Source: Bugula neritina (Eukaryota > Bryozoa > Gymnolaemata > Cheilostomatida > Bugulidae). From it: DNA of 64,000 nt. Position numbers and translations under genes: made by a program. Of this stretch, positions 34,398 through 47,398 are shown in pieces (position 1 is the stretch's first letter; each line of letters begins with the position of its first letter). The notes below the pieces were generated by a model, which was not told the origin of the DNA, did not search any database, and saw only the letters and a program-made list of their open reading frames with translations. Location: positions 6,696,229-6,760,228 of the forward strand of contig OZ037770.1 in NCBI GenBank assembly GCA_964035545.1. The letters run 5' to 3'.

Positions 34398-35258
34398 CTT
34401 CTGAAAACATACGCTTTCAACATGTCCATTTTTGTGGCAGAAGTTGCAGGTGAGTTTAGACTTCGATCTGCATTCTTTGGTGCTGTGGTTGGCACGTCCA
34501 CATGAGAGGCATTGTTTGTTGGCTGGCTGAGAGTTACGTCATGTCTGTGAGTGTATTTGTGGCTTGTATTTATAGTCTTCTTTAGCTGCTAGTGCTGTAG
34601 AATGTGCGGTAGCTCTGGTAGATTCAGTGTTAGCATGGTTGTGTAGAGCGGCTTTAAATTCTTGTAATGTCTTTTTTGATTCACTTTGTGTGTGAACTAC
34701 CACAAATGAATTATAAGACGCAGGCAGTCCTTTTAATAGCATAGCGATCACTAAATTATCAGATATGGTCTCACCTGCTAGCCTGAGTCCTGTAGCAGCA
34801 CTTTCAGCGCGTATTAGGTAGTCAGTCACGTCTTCAGTGTCAGTCATAGTAATGGTAGTTAGAATTTCATAGAGTGTCATGATGCGAGGTTTTTCTGTGC
34901 TGGCATAATGGTCCCTCAGAATTTTCAGAGCATCACATCCATTGTTCTCAGCATCATTCATGATGAGTTGAAGTGATTTTTCATCCAATACTTGTACCAA
35001 CTCAGCATATGCTCTTCTGTTTTTCTTATTGAAACCTGTGTCCTCAGTTTCATCACTTGATAGGGGAAGAATGGCCTTGTGTACTCCACTGTCCAGTGTG
35101 TATAAGTAATTTATGAATCTCGTTTCCCAGATTTTATAAGCTGTAGAGTCTCCATTAAATTGTAGTTTGCTCCTGGGCCCATAACCTGTTGAGCTAGAGG
35201 CTGATGCCATCTTTGTAATGTTAATTATTGTGATTAAATAAGTAGAGTTGTAATTCAC
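34398..35258 (-). pseudogene. Copia gag with two zinc knuckles
   Basis: The open part (34539-35258) is 239 codons. The natural start is probably the second Met (MASASSSTGYGP), 16 codons in. KIWETRFINYLYTLD and ALKILRDHYAS are typical of Copia gag (UBN2-type). An in-frame TGA after QIHSQT stops it. Beyond the stop two CX2CX4HX4C knuckles follow, CLSCGRANHSTKEC and CNFCHKNGHVESVC, which bind the genomic RNA. The TGA may come from a CGA codon. Confidence 0.85.
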
Positions 35259-36420
35259 AGAACCATTATATTTTATGTATTTTGAGGAAGAGGAAGAAAA
35301 AAAGAATTGCGGGTAATATAATAATAAAAAAAACTGATTACAACATATTGTGAGTTATCCACACTTGCTATTTAGACATAAGAGAAAAGATAATTACTAA
35401 CATGAGTGTTTTAATAGCATTGGTAATATTATGTGAATATTATATGCATTGTCATTAGAGCGAAAGATTGCATTCTATCAACAAAACAGTTAGCTCACTT
35501 ATAAGACGCTATCTGGAAATGCTACGTTAAACCTATTGACTGGTTGACCAATTACTACACATTGCTATAATTAATACAAACTGCCATTATGTTTATATGT
35601 AATATGCTCACAACCGACAGCTACCATATTACTCACAGGTGCAGACAGGGTTTTATTAAACGAAAATCTGAGCTCTTTTGCCTTCTTGAGAAATCACACA
35701 GAAATGTTCTCCAATTTTGTATTCATCTCAATAGCTAAACTGCAATAGTTCTGTTTTTCCTTGTAGTTTGTAATTTCTAGTGTTTTTTTCATGCATTACA
35801 GTATTTAAGTGGTGCGCATTTTAAATAAAGTTAATGGAAGTGTGCTATCAAAAACATCGTATCTTAGTCAAACTATTGGAATATAAAGCAACTTGAATTT
35901 TCGAGTATAAATTGTGCAAGCTAGAATGAGCCTGATCAGCACATCTGAGTTTATCAGAGTCATTGTTTTCACTGATTGTTATGCTTTGCTGTCCAGCAAG
36001 CCTGATATAAGATTTTTACACAAAACCGGTCTGTTAGGTTGTGGATGTCATGCTCACTAACATCTGAGAAGCTGTGGAGATTTGCTTGTTTCTCTTTGCC
36101 AAGAAAATCGTTGGTAGCTCACACCTCCGCACTACTCTCCCAACTCCACTGATTGCAAGATTTGTCGTAGTTTTGTACACTACTGGAGTGGGGTTTTATT
36201 GTACACACGAGTTACTGCTGCATGCTATTCTATGAGCCTTGAGGTTATGAGAAGAATCGAAATAGTTGACGTCTATAAAAGATCTGTATTGAAAGTCTAA
36301 TTAAATACAAATAAAGTCATAAATAATAGCAAATAGAATATGCACATATAGAACAGCTACACAATATTATCCTAGTCTATCTGACAGTTATCCTCTGACT
36401 GAGGCTGGGCGGAGAAAGGC
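35259..36420. other. Non-coding stretch, perhaps Copia leader
   Basis: No coding feature. It lies upstream of the Copia gag on its strand, so part may be 5' leader or LTR, but I found no primer-binding site or paired LTR. Confidence 0.4.
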
Positions 36421-36422
36421 GC

Positions 36423-36456
36423 TGTTTATATCCAGAAGGTTAATACTGATTGGCCA
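36423..36456 (-). promoter_or_regulatory. Possible TATA/CCAAT promoter on the minus strand
   Basis: On the minus strand GGCCAATCAG is followed about 25 bp later by GATATAAACAGCGCC, in a locally GC-richer patch. It points toward the Copia remnant and may be its 5' LTR promoter or a solitary host promoter. The CCAAT-TATA spacing is shorter than usual. Confidence 0.3.
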
Positions 36457-36648
36457 GTAGAAGGTTCCGGCAGTGTTACCGCAAGAAGTGATGTGGTGCC
36501 TCATGAGACTGCGGCATCGCTGACAGAGTTGTAGTCTCCTTGAACTTTTATGCCTCATAATATAATGTAATGTCACCGCTCTGCTGTAAGGACTTATGTA
36601 GGGGGTACTGGAGGTATACTTCCCATAGCCATTACAATATATCGATAA

Positions 36649-36917
36649 GTGTGTTGCTGGCACCTCTTCTTACTAAGTAAATTCATCTCACTCACCGCAT
36701 TCCTCAGTTTAGGTATTTGTGTTACAGCAGAGGTGAATGCAGACAGACCTGGTTTTGCAGCAGCTCAAAAAGAAAAACTGAAGCTGTCTCTTCTACACAT
36801 TTCAAAGATGATGATGATATTGTATATCCTGAAACACCCAGTGTAATAAGACCTATCAGACCTGTCTTGCCACCAGGTCCTAGAATAGAAGAGTGTAGAA
36901 CTGTACTGAATCATTGA
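36649..36917 (+). other. Possible exon, unresolved frame
   Basis: Two overlapping plus-strand frames both look somewhat protein-like. One has a hydrophobic start (FISLTAFLSLGICVTAEV). The other reads FKDDDDIVYPETPSVIRPI and RPVLPPGPRIEECRTVLNH, then stops at 36917. AG acceptors precede both (TTTAG at 36708-36712 and TTACAG at 36722-36727). A strong donor, GCTGTAAGTATAAG, lies at about 36950 but is out of reach of either frame. It could be part of an upstream exon of the 38.4-45.6 kb gene or a separate gene. Confidence 0.2.
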
Positions 36918-37299
36918 TAATCTTCTCGTTCTGACGAGCAACGTTTGCTGTAAGTATAAGAAAAAGCAGTAATTGACTGTACGTACATAGGCAGTTATTC
37001 GGCTTACTGTGCTTTGATATAACACATGCTTATCAAAACCTTATTAAGCAAACTAATACGTTCTGCTGTTGAAATATCTGCATACAGAAAAGTAATACAG
37101 TTTGGCATCAGTTCAGCTACTCAATAATTTTGGCTGGGTTTTTATTGTAGCCTCAAAAAGACATCCTGAGTATGGATCTCTTATGATTAGAGCTCTAGCA
37201 TCTTTACTCTACAAACATGCCTGTCACCGTAATCTCTACACCATCTTTAAACACGTGGGTTTATGTAAACATATCTCTAATTATCCCTAAAATTTTTGA

Positions 37300-38212
37300 A
37301 TGTAGTGATCAATTTCTTTGAAGTAGCAGACTATTAGTCTTTGCGATGTCAGTATAAGTGTTTGAATTTATCAGCTTATTGGGACCTCGTCTATTGCCCC
37401 TCATTATATTTATGACTTCCCAAAGACTTAGTCTCCCTGCAATGCTGCAAACATAAGATGGCAAATAACTCTCTTGATTTTGCAGCCCACTTTGATTCCA
37501 ATAGGCATTCTGTTTTGTACCATAATTGATACTTAGTCTTACTGCAGGGCTATATGTTAGATCACCGTAGCAGGCAACTCTCAGGATTTTGATACCCAAC
37601 TTTGATAGAATGGCTCAAATTTAACACTAATACTATTATGCTAATTGAAGAAACAATGGTGACCACAGGAAATACTATGTAAGCTGTTGTATAAATATTA
37701 TGCATACTATAATATAAATCCTGCAACGTTTTGATTTCTTGGAATTTGAAGCATGCTTTGTTAATTAGACAGCAGATGCTGTGCTAAATATTGGGTTTGG
37801 ATGTAAATTATTTGTATTCGCTTGTAACTTTTAAATATTAAATCATGAACATGAATTTAGGTAAGGGAATCATATACTCTATCTTATTGCTAAACCTGCA
37901 GGCATTTTACCAGAAGTTATTAGAATAGGATCTTTTACATTATATAAAATCATAGTAAGATGTTCATTTCATTATTAGTCATTTGTTGTAAAGTATGCTG
38001 AAGGATTAGGTAAGATTGAGCTAGTGTAGCTTCAGCAGAATAGAGTGAGCTCCCGTCTACTGTGTTTTAGCGAGCAAGGCTCAGAACGCCACCCTCAACT
38101 TGCATAAAAACATGACATGTTAGATTTTAACTTCACCTACAGTTTACAAGCTGCTAGAATAAGTGATATAGCGATTACATAGTTAATCATCTTGCTAGAC
38201 AACAAATTTGTA
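37300..38212. other. Non-coding stretch
   Basis: No convincing exon joins to the next gene. Upstream exons of the membrane protein may lie here unrecognised. Confidence 0.35.
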
Positions 38213-38363
38213 TCACTGCTTTCCATTACTTGCATTATGTAATGGATTTTGCATGGAGAATCCATTCTAAAGCAATGGATGTAAGGATGAATTTGTGGTT
38301 GCAGTTTGCATCAACTTATGAATGTGATTTCATTCCATGAAACCACATTGATGGAAATGCAGT
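38213..38363. mobile_element. Candidate short MITE next to an exon
   Basis: It begins CACTGCTTTCCATTA and ends TGATGGAAATGCAGTG, an imperfect inverted repeat, flanked by TAT on each side. It is related to 5399-5572. Its right end lies 20 bp before the acceptor of the first recognised exon of the membrane-protein gene. Confidence 0.45.
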
Positions 38364-38383
38364 GTATGTTAATCCCCTTGCAG

Positions 38384-39863
38384 TAACATTCATTTTGGCC
38401 GGTGTTACATCTAGAATACAGGCTCTTCCAGTTACTCCCTTACTGCACCTCTACCTCCACTTTACCTCAATAGCCGTAATTAGCATCCCCTTCTGTAAAG
38501 ACTATGTCTCGCATTCTTACAAGATCTGTAGTTTAGAAATTCTGCTAAATGTATTTTCTGCCCATTTGCTTCATTAAGTTACTAATTTAACTTCAATATA
38601 ATTATATTGTAATGTGATGAACTTCAGTTTTTTAACCAGTTTTTTAAAATTGGACTATTCTATTTATCTGTGTTTAATATTCCTATTTTCTAGTTTTATG
38701 TTCCTGTATTTCGTCTCTCCTTATTCTATTCATCTGTATTCTATTTCTCTATATTCTATCTTTCTTGATTCAATTTAGTTATATGTTATATATCTTTGTA
38801 TTCTATTCATTTGTATTATATTTATCTGTGATATATATCGTATCAATCTGTATTTTATCATTATGCATTTCATAATATATTTGTGTTTTGTATCCTCCTC
38901 ACCTTTCTCTGCTCTGTTTTGTTCGGGTGGCTATAATACATTCAGTTCTGTTTTATTATCTCTTTCAGTCTCCCCAATTTAGTATAAACATGTAATTGAT
39001 GTCTGATATATTTTACAGGTGTGAATCTAACATCATTCATCATCCTGCATTATATAGCTTTTATATCAACCAAGCCTTTGGATAAAATACGTGCTTTGGA
39101 GAACCTGAACTCCGGAGTTGTCAGCTTAAAATTAACTCGACTCAATGAAACTGATACAAATGTGAGTAGCTTTTGATCCCGTGCCATTCCATGATTAAAC
39201 TTCCATTACCTTAAGATTGCACAGTACTCTCTCAGCGTGCAATATTGTAATATTGTGCTAGTGTCCAGTATTTCTTTCCATACAGCACTGAACTATTGCA
39301 TGAATTTAAGCTGTTATTACATAAACATATGCACACGCACGCACGCGCACACACATTTTATATATAGTAAATATAGTATATAGTAGCCTATATATACTAT
39401 ATTTCCTATATATAGTACACATACTATATATAGTATATATACTATATTTAGTATATAAACTTTATATACTATATATACTATATTTCCTATATTTACTAAA
39501 TATAGTATATATAGTATGAATAGTATAATGTGTGTGTTTGATTGACTAACTCGCCTCTGACGATGACTGTGTGATATGTGTATAATGTATATACATGTGT
39601 GTATATGTCTGTATATAGTGTTTTGTAGTATATAATGACATAATTTATTTATATTAAAAGGTTGATGGTGAACCTTCTCCCTCAGGAACCAAAGCCACGC
39701 CATTCCCAGGGTTCAAGGTCAGCCCGGTATGTACTTGCTATAGAACATGAGAAAGAATATCTACTTTCTATCAGTTACTCCCAAACATCCTTCATAATTA
39801 GACATGCATGCAGCTATACATGACACTAGTACACTGGTGAAGGGTACATACATTTATATGTTG

Positions 39864-39920
<57 letters not shown>

Positions 39921-42900
39921 CCAATAAATGTCTCTTATAATGTTTGCCTTCAGTTTTCACTTTTTCATTACGACTGAACTAATATGCGATTGATATTTAT
40001 TTATTTTCAGAATTCTGTGTCACCCGAGAGTCAAAATAACAATATTACAGTTCTCTACCAGAATGTACGTTAAACACAATAGTTGCAGTATGCTATCCAT
40101 ATAGTTCAGTTATATTTATTGCACATAATAATCTTTCCAATATCATATATTCCCCAATCTTCTCTTCCACTATGTGTTTCTAATAGAGAATGTATATCAT
40201 TTATTTATTTCTTTCAGTTTTGTGCAAACTTGATTTACAATAGATAGTAGTGAGAATGTTTTATAAGAACTATTTGGTTGTGTTGAACACAATATTGTAA
40301 TCCAGCTCTTTTTAGTGAAATACTTTATTATAAACAATGTGGGAATGAGAGTGTGCGTGTGAGTCGTGTGCAAGCGTGAAAATGAAATTCTGACTCATTC
40401 TATTGAAGTGCTACTGCTACTTAGAGCTGAAACTCGTGTTGTGTTGTGTTTATAGAATAGCAGTGGATTCCCTAAGAGGTATCTGTATACACTCCTAGCC
40501 ATGGGGTTCCTGGTGCTTTTTGTAACTACCACAGCCTGTATATACACCTTCAAACCCAACTACCAAGCCTGCATTCGTAAATGGTAACTACTCACATGTG
40601 TATTACTCTTTCTGAGTAAAGAAATGCCAGCTTTATACTTAACTGAGCTTTAATTTTTTTTCTCATTGCCTGATTTCTTTTACGCTATGAGTTGGGGCTA
40701 GGAATGCAACATGACTCATAACAACTTAATAATTTGTTGAAGCATCTTTCATTTATCAATCCCATTACACTTGCCTGCAATTATTCTAAGCGTAGAATAA
40801 TACTAACATTTAAAGAATCCCCGATACACTTCACTTATCCGGTATTAAAATATTCCTATATATACTAGTTTTTATCTACTTACTGTTTTAAAGTTGTATA
40901 CTCTATTTCTTACCATAACAAGGCAACCTGCCTAAAATGTTTTGCTAAAATGGATACATAGAAAACAGGTGATTGTGTATTTGAGTAAGAATTTTCTCAT
41001 TATACTTTATTACTAGACTAATTTTAAACTTTTGGCAGTTGCAAAACAGCGTCGGAGAAAGACTACAGCGAGTCGTACCACACCCGGGAGCCGTACAGAT
41101 ACGAGTGAGTTTACTTAACTAGTCCAATATTCTGTATGAAACTGCATACGCATGGGTCAGAAACTCTTTACCACAGGCTCTGATTCAGCAGTTGAAGTTA
41201 TCTACTCTTTACATTCCGTTAGCCTACTTATATAACAATGCACCGGTCACAATATGAACTTCATGAAAAAGTGAAGATCTTTCATCATAAAGAGATAAAT
41301 AATGCTTTGTTAATTTCACTTTTGGCACCTTCATGTTGCTAGGTTACAGAATGTACAAAACACTGTGATGCTTATAACGTATCTCATAAGCCAATCATAG
41401 AGCAGGTTTACTCTACAATATTGGAAAATATGCATTCTTCCAGTGCATCTATTTCCTACTGTCTAGTTGGTTCTCAGAAACCATGGTATTATGTTGGTAA
41501 CTCTTGAACAATAGAAGAAACATCTGCCTAAGTAATCTAATAATAAATCTAATTGGATTAACATTATATAAGTGAAATGTTTAAAAAAATACTATAATTG
41601 GAATTAAGCATTGTAATATATGTACAACTACTCTGCTGCATTAGGGTGGTCTAACTGTAGAATGTCAACTGAAATGTGAAATATTTTGTCTGTGTTGTAT
41701 TTGACAGTGAAATTAGCTACAGTTATAAAGGATTTGTGACTGGAGTGCTAACGAAGCCATCAGAAAAGTATGTAAGAACAAAATATGGTAGTCAAACAAT
41801 GATAATAGTTGCTGTGTCAGCAACTGCCACCAGTCAAGACTCTTGTTGCTTTACCACTCTGTTTCATTCGCATAAAGATAATCTGCAGTAGTCATGACTA
41901 GTCTATACGCATTACTCTAATATCTATATTACATTTCCAACAGCTCCCTGTCATATCAATATGGAGTAGTCAGTCAGAAGATAACTCCTGAAATCAAAGA
42001 TGAAATGGAAAAGTAAGAGATATGCCAACTTTGCCAACGTTGAAAGCTGGTTCTTATGCCTGTTCAAAATCCTTTGTGCCAATTCTCTTATAATAATGTT
42101 TAATTAGTTTTAATAAGTTGCTTCTGTTTGTATTGTCATTTTATATATAATTTTATTATATTTGATATAATTTATTATTTTATATTTTAAAAGAAGAAAG
42201 AATCTAGCCATTCTCTCGGGTCAAGGAACCAATTACTGGTAAGAATTATTGACATTTCTTCTAGTTGCAAGTGTTGTGTAGGTTTAGTATTGAATTGGTG
42301 CAGTTTGTGTTGTTAAGTCTTGTTGTGGCATAGTTTCTGTTGTTCCACATTGTGTTGTATTATATTATATTGTATATTATTAATATAATATAGCGTATTG
42401 GTATACTATTAGTATTGTGCTCTGTTATATCTGCTCTAATATAAATACCAATTATTCCTTCAAAAAAATTAAAATGGTTACAATCGCTGCCAGTTGAAGA
42501 CAAGTTCTAAGCAAGCTGCCATAACATTTATTGAAAGCAGCTGGTAGATTGGATAGTTCAGTTATAATCAGCCAATGATATCACAGTATAAATAGAGAGT
42601 ATAACTCAAGACTGACTGTACTGTAGGAGACACCAAGTGAGAAGTCTGCTAATGCAACGTAAGCTAGAGTATAGGTCCTCGCAGTCCGACACCGCTCTCA
42701 GCAAGACCAATGTGCCCCCTCCCATACTCGAGTCCAACACCGATATGGAACTCAGCAAGAACATAGCACCGGGCACTGCCGTCCACTCCTACACTGCCAT
42801 TGACCCTGGCTCATTGCCTGCCTCCACGCCTACTGGACTCAACAAGGGCACAGTGCTAACCCCTGAGCGTAAGAGTCAAACCCCTATGTCCTATACGCCG

Positions 42901-45558
42901 GCTTCTAACTCGCTAGTTTCATATTCACCGGGCACTGTGACTCCTACCAATTTACCAGGTACTGAAACGTCTCACTCATTTAGTAACCATGTTTCTATGA
43001 TAGGACGTTATGTGTGCTGTAAATGTATGAACATACTAGTTCATAATTTCTGTGTAAGTTATATTGCATAGTGTGGAGATAGGTTGTATCACATGCAAGA
43101 GATTTTCTATGCTGTTTTATTAACTTGATCATGATTTGCATATAATAGTATTACACGGTTGTATTTATGTATGTTGCACTGCGTTACACTAACTTTTACT
43201 GCAGTGGTTACTCGATTAGCACATCATAATATAATATAGAATGTGACATGGCAGTACAACAGAGTAATACAACATAGTAATATTAATACTATGATGTATA
43301 TCACCGTCACTTTACTAAATTGTAATAGTGTTTTGTATTACTGTATTGTATTATTGTATTGGGTTACTGCATTGCGTTGTTGTAGTATTGAAGCTGCTAT
43401 TTATTTAGGTTCTCCTATAGTAGCCAGAAGTGACTCTCCAGGTTCACCAGGCAGATCAGAGAACAGACAGAAGGTGAAGAAGAAGTTCCGCCTCAGAGTT
43501 GAAAAATCCAAAGTAAGTGTTAATAACTTCCTCAACATTGTAAATATATAAATACTGCGTATATACAGGTATACAGTGAACTATTACTATATACAGGTAT
43601 AGAGTGAACTATTACTATATACAGGTATACTACATAGGGTCACTGCGCACTATGCATTATCAAATCTATTGAAACATTTAGCTTTGCCTCAATTTTGTAC
43701 ACTATTCAAGTTGCCTAGTTTCAATTTTTTTTAATAGAAACTTGAAGGAGGAGAATTTAAATCAAAGCGGACAGTTGGTTTAAATTTGTTATACCAACTC
43801 TTAACATTTCAAACAATTCACACAAATTAGAGCAACTCTTTATCATAATGATTGTAGTGACAATTATTTTATAAAGTTATTATTCCTATGGTTAGTAACA
43901 AGAAAAATGCCTGCATATGTTCTCTGTAATATACACACAGTATTATTTATAGTTCAGGATACATCATGCCAATAATAATATTATAACTACAGGCCAGTGT
44001 TGAAGTATCTGCAAACATAAAATAGTGCAAAAGGATTTTGCTTAAGATCAGTTCAACATATAGACCAACATTAGTAGTTTACAAGACTAACTGTTACAAC
44101 CTTGGACATAAACTAGCCTAAGCCTGGAAAGGTTGAACTGTATTTTGAGTGGAATTTGTGATAATTTGCTGAATTCATTGTGATGCCCTTTTAAAGTACC
44201 AAACAGCAGTGAGATTTAGAAGTTTCTTGTCTCTTCTGTAGTCAATAGAATTTTTCTCCAAAAAGCATTCGGATGATGCAAAGAAACTAAAAGAAGGTAT
44301 TGCATCATCTCGCTCCCTCCAGGAGACATCACCTCGTCAGAAGATAAAAGTCAAAGTGTGAGTTTATCTGACCGTAATATAATATATTATATGCAGTATA
44401 ATATATATGCAGTGTAATATATACGCAGTGTAATATAAAAGCAGTATAATAATGTGTGTCACAAAACTATTGGTAGCAGTGTGACGAGTGCGAAAAGTCT
44501 GGTAGTCAGAAGTGTCTAGACAAGTAGCATACAGCTTGCTGATTCAGTTTAGAGTAAATAGAGTTGTGAATATAAGTAGAATTTAATTCTCCAGTAAGAT
44601 ATGCATAGATCAACTTTTAAAAAAATGAACTGATTTGTAAACACAACTGCCTCAGTATTTATAGTAAACAGAAAAACTCTAGAACATTCTCAAGCATTCC
44701 AGTATAGAAAATTCTAGTAGAAAACATTCCCTGCATGCCAATACCATTTAGATACAAAATCAAAACAAAACATTAGAATTTCCATGGTTATTTCTTGGTT
44801 TACATTTCCATGGTTATTTCCTTGTTTACATTGCTGGGCAGTAGTTAACATTACTAATGAAAACAATAACAATGAACAATGACCCATCTCTTAGATCAGT
44901 CTAGAATATTTATGAACATTCTTGTATAATCATTAGGAAACCCCCCCCCCCCCCCCCCTAAGTAGTCTATAGGTATGCGTACACTCAGAATTTGTGGCGA
45001 TGTGGTTGGTGCAAGGTATGAACAAGGTATGAAGGTACAAGTTTACAGCTACTCTTGTGCATATATTATATGCATGTAAACACTGCTTATAAATGGCTAG
45101 ATAAATATAAACCACACTTTTCACTCCCTCTATACAAAACTCTTGTCAATCTAAAGTCTCCATTCCACTCTACTGAACATATTGACTCAAGTAAGCTCAG
45201 AAATTCAGCCTGGTTGGATTCTTACAAAGTAACTCAATATCCACATTTGTTTCTATAATATTTCATATCCAATAAGTTAAAATGTTGAAAATGTTCTTAA
45301 AACAGTTATTAAATTTTCATCCTTTGTTATGAATTCACAAAATAAAGATTAGAAGTTCAGCATGTTATACAAGCACAATGGTCGTTCTACCAGTGTAAGA
45401 ATAAGAAGTGTATTGCTGGGCTTTAGTATATCCACTAATCTTTACTCTACATGACTGCAAACCTTAGGTATAATCCTTTCAGGCTTTGTATATATAATTC
45501 ATCATTAAATGATCCCTTTTATTTCAGGCGATCAAGACAGCCACATCGAGCTGTGTGA
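38384..45558 (+). CDS. Type I membrane protein, function unknown, 13 exons (5' end missing)
   Basis: Exons: 38384-38494, 39019-39161, 39661-39726, 40011-40064, 40456-40583, 41039-41104, 41708-41767, 41944-42012, 42194-42238, 42627-42958, 43409-43512, 44242-44357 and 45528-45558 (TGA). All junctions are GT-AG, phases match throughout, and the visible part is about 440 residues. The extracellular side carries N-glycosylation sequons (VNLT, LNET, NNIT, NNSS). One membrane helix, YLYTLLAMGFLVLFVTTTAC, lies at about residues 133-156 of the visible part. The cytoplasmic side starts with KWCCK (possible palmitoylation) and has SYSYKGFVTGVLTKP, a Ser/Thr-Pro-rich exon (PASTPTGLNKGTVLTPERKS) and a basic tail (KVKKKFRLRVEKSK, ending RQPHRAV). 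I do not recognise the family. The first exon is the least certain. Confidence 0.75.
39311..39535. repeat. ATATAGTA self-complementary tract
   Basis: In the intron after the second recognised exon, a short CA/CG-rich run (ACACGCACGCACGCGCACAC) is followed by about 170 bp of TATATAGTA/TACTATATA words that form repeated inverted repeats, for example ATACTATATATAGTAT. There is no fixed period. Confidence 0.75.
39866..39917. repeat. (TA)n microsatellite
   Basis: About 26 TA dinucleotides without interruption, in the intron before the fourth recognised exon of the membrane-protein gene. Confidence 0.95.
43555..43632. repeat. 28-bp tandem repeat, about 2.7 copies
   Basis: The unit contains ATATACAGGTATA(C/G)AGTG and AACTATTACT. 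It lies in the intron just after the KVKKKFRLR exon of the membrane-protein gene. Confidence 0.85.
44941..44958. repeat. Poly-C run (C18)
   Basis: Eighteen consecutive C in the last intron of the membrane-protein gene, between ATTAGGAAA and TAAGTAG. Confidence 0.95.
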
Positions 45559-45768
45559 GGTGTTGGGATGCTGCATGTTGCTGTACCACCAGGGACAGGT
45601 CACCTGCAACTTCTAGAGTCTGCCTCACTGAAACTCTATAAATAGCTAATGCTTGTATGCTCAGGACTGACTAAGTTGATTTTATTTGTATGAATATTGT
45701 TACAGTTTGAAAAGTATTATTCTACACTTTCCATGTTGTTGATGAGAGTAATATATATTTTCATTTAA

Positions 45769-45774
45769 AATAAA
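45769..45774 (+). terminator. Poly(A) signal of the membrane-protein gene
   Basis: AATAAA lies 211 bp after the TGA at 45556-45558. No later exon is needed, because the reading frame closes. Confidence 0.6.
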
Positions 45775-45946
45775 CTATTTCACACTACCATAGTATCATA
45801 TTGTGTAACTTAATTTTATCTGTTAAATATGTTAAGTGCTATTGTAATGTTACTAATCAACTGACTCCATTTTAGTGCATTCTGCAAAAAATGAAGAATA
45901 TTACAATTAACTCCTTTTTAACTTAAAGCTAACATACGTATATACG

Positions 45947-46044
45947 TATATAACCCATGCTGTATATAACCCATGCTGTATATAACCCATGCTGTTTATA
46001 ACCCATGCTGTATATAACCCATGCTGTATATAACCCATGCTGTT
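45947..46044. repeat. 16-bp tandem repeat, 6 copies
   Basis: Six copies of TGTATATAACCCATGC-like units, with TGTTTATAACCC in one. It lies downstream of the membrane-protein gene. Confidence 0.9.
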
Positions 46045-46195
46045 AATAACTAACAATTGAGTTGAGTTAGTTGGAGCAGTTAGTCTAGAAGCTATTATAA
46101 GCAAAACACTAGAAAACTGTTGTCTTACAGCACTAGTTTGTTATAGGTTAGTTCACTATAATATAATGATCAAGGACAGCAAAACAATAGAGTGT

Positions 46196-46350
46196 AATGT
46201 TTATATTCTATACTGCAGAATGTAGACTATGGAATCTGTATATTAACACGAAAAGGACACAGCATTTGATGTATCCTTCAAAATCACGTAGTCTTTTGTT
46301 ACAGAGTTAATGAATTCAAGCTTATAAGTTCAGACATGGTCCTTTAGATG
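46196..46350. repeat. Dispersed repeat flanking the Kunitz gene, left copy
   Basis: Shares AGACTATGGAATCTGTA, ATTAACAC, ATCCTTCAAAATCA, GTCTTTTGTTACAGA and GCTTATAAGTTCAG with 49836-49975 in the same orientation. The Kunitz gene lies between the two. Confidence 0.75.
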
Positions 46351-47233
46351 ATATGATTTATTAATATTTAATATATTCATTATTTTTAAAAAATATATGC
46401 AATTCCATACTTTATCAGTTTTGCATCAGTTTTATGTTTTTATAAAAATTATTAAACGCTTTTAAATTTATAAGACGCCCTGAATAAAAATCAAGCTCAC
46501 AAATTACATGTCAAGTCACAATATGATGCGCAGAATTAGAGCACATGTAATTGAATCCTGTTTCTGCTAATAACTGTATAACATTTGTTTAAGCAAGGAA
46601 TATATTTATAGTTCTTATAGTGTTTTTTGTTTAGACATGTAACCAAAGTGCAAAAATTGGTATAACTGGATGAATTTCTCACGTAACTATTCACTGTAAA
46701 CATATAGCACTTGAATTCACCTCCCTTTGATAAGTCTCATTGATGCCACTCTGATACATATATCACTCTGGTATATGGTAGTAAAGTCTTATCGTTCTTA
46801 GATCTGGAAGGGTGAAATCTCAATTGATCCTAACTTTAGTGCAAAGACGTTTCCTTTTATTTTTATGGTTTTGTTGTTGATTGTAAGTTGTATGACCAAT
46901 ATTGATTTGATAAAAAATCTGTCATTACATTTTTGTTGAGATTCTTATTGCTTAGAACTGCTAGAAAAACAAATTTTTCTGTTGATCAAAGTGAATTTTA
47001 GAAAAGGTGCTATGGCCATGCTGCGTGCAATTTAAATCATTCTATAAACATCTCACTGGGATAAATTGCTTTTTCCTGATTTGCTTAAGCTGAAAAATCA
47101 TCAACATTAAGTACACTTACATACGTAGTCTAATTATTCATACTTATTAATCCGTAATTCTCGGGAGTTTTGCAATGAAACCTCAATTTACATTACTGAG
47201 TAAATGATGGGATTATTTAAGCCAGTTTTGACG
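46351..47233. other. Intergenic stretch
   Basis: Nothing recognised between the repeat and the Kunitz promoter region. Confidence 0.45.
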
Positions 47234-47241
47234 TATAAATA
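47234..47241 (+). promoter_or_regulatory. Candidate TATA box of the Kunitz gene
   Basis: TATAAATA lies 158 bp upstream of the Kunitz ATG, which would allow a 5' untranslated leader of roughly 130 bases. It is the only good match nearby in an AT-rich region. Confidence 0.35.
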
Positions 47242-47398
47242 CTTTGGTCATAAGAACTGGTTTATCAATCATAATCCCTATTTCCACTCTACCAACTGAC
47301 ATCATCGCTCTTCTTGCTTTCCATTCATAGCCAGAGTTTCTTATTGGCAAGGAGTGACATAATTCTGACCGACTATATAACTGCTTCTTGTAACAAAC

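Larger units (their letters stand above)
31672..35258 (-). mobile_element. Copia-type LTR retrotransposon, decayed and 3'-truncated
   Basis: The order gag, zinc knuckles, protease, integrase, reverse transcriptase on the minus strand is the Ty1/Copia order. I count in-frame stops at about 34540, 34050, 33276 and 32202 and a frameshift near 34140. RNase H and the 3' LTR are missing, because at about 31672 the sequence switches from LLRYIQG to the pogo-like helix-turn-helix. The 5' LTR was not delimited. A CCAAT/TATA pair on the same strand at 36423-36456 could belong to it. Confidence 0.9.

Noticed and set aside
39317-39703. 128-codon minus-strand frame of YILYIV repeats
   Set aside because: It reads through the ATATAGTA palindromic tract and opposite a real exon of the membrane-protein gene.
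39686-39726. Alternative acceptor CCTTCTCCCTCAG for the third recognised exon of the membrane-protein gene
   Set aside because: It has a better pyrimidine tract than the one chosen but shifts the frame and destroys the following membrane helix.
43243-43551. 102-codon frame starting in the intron before 43409
   Set aside because: Only the part from 43409 is the exon. The upstream codons are intron read-through.
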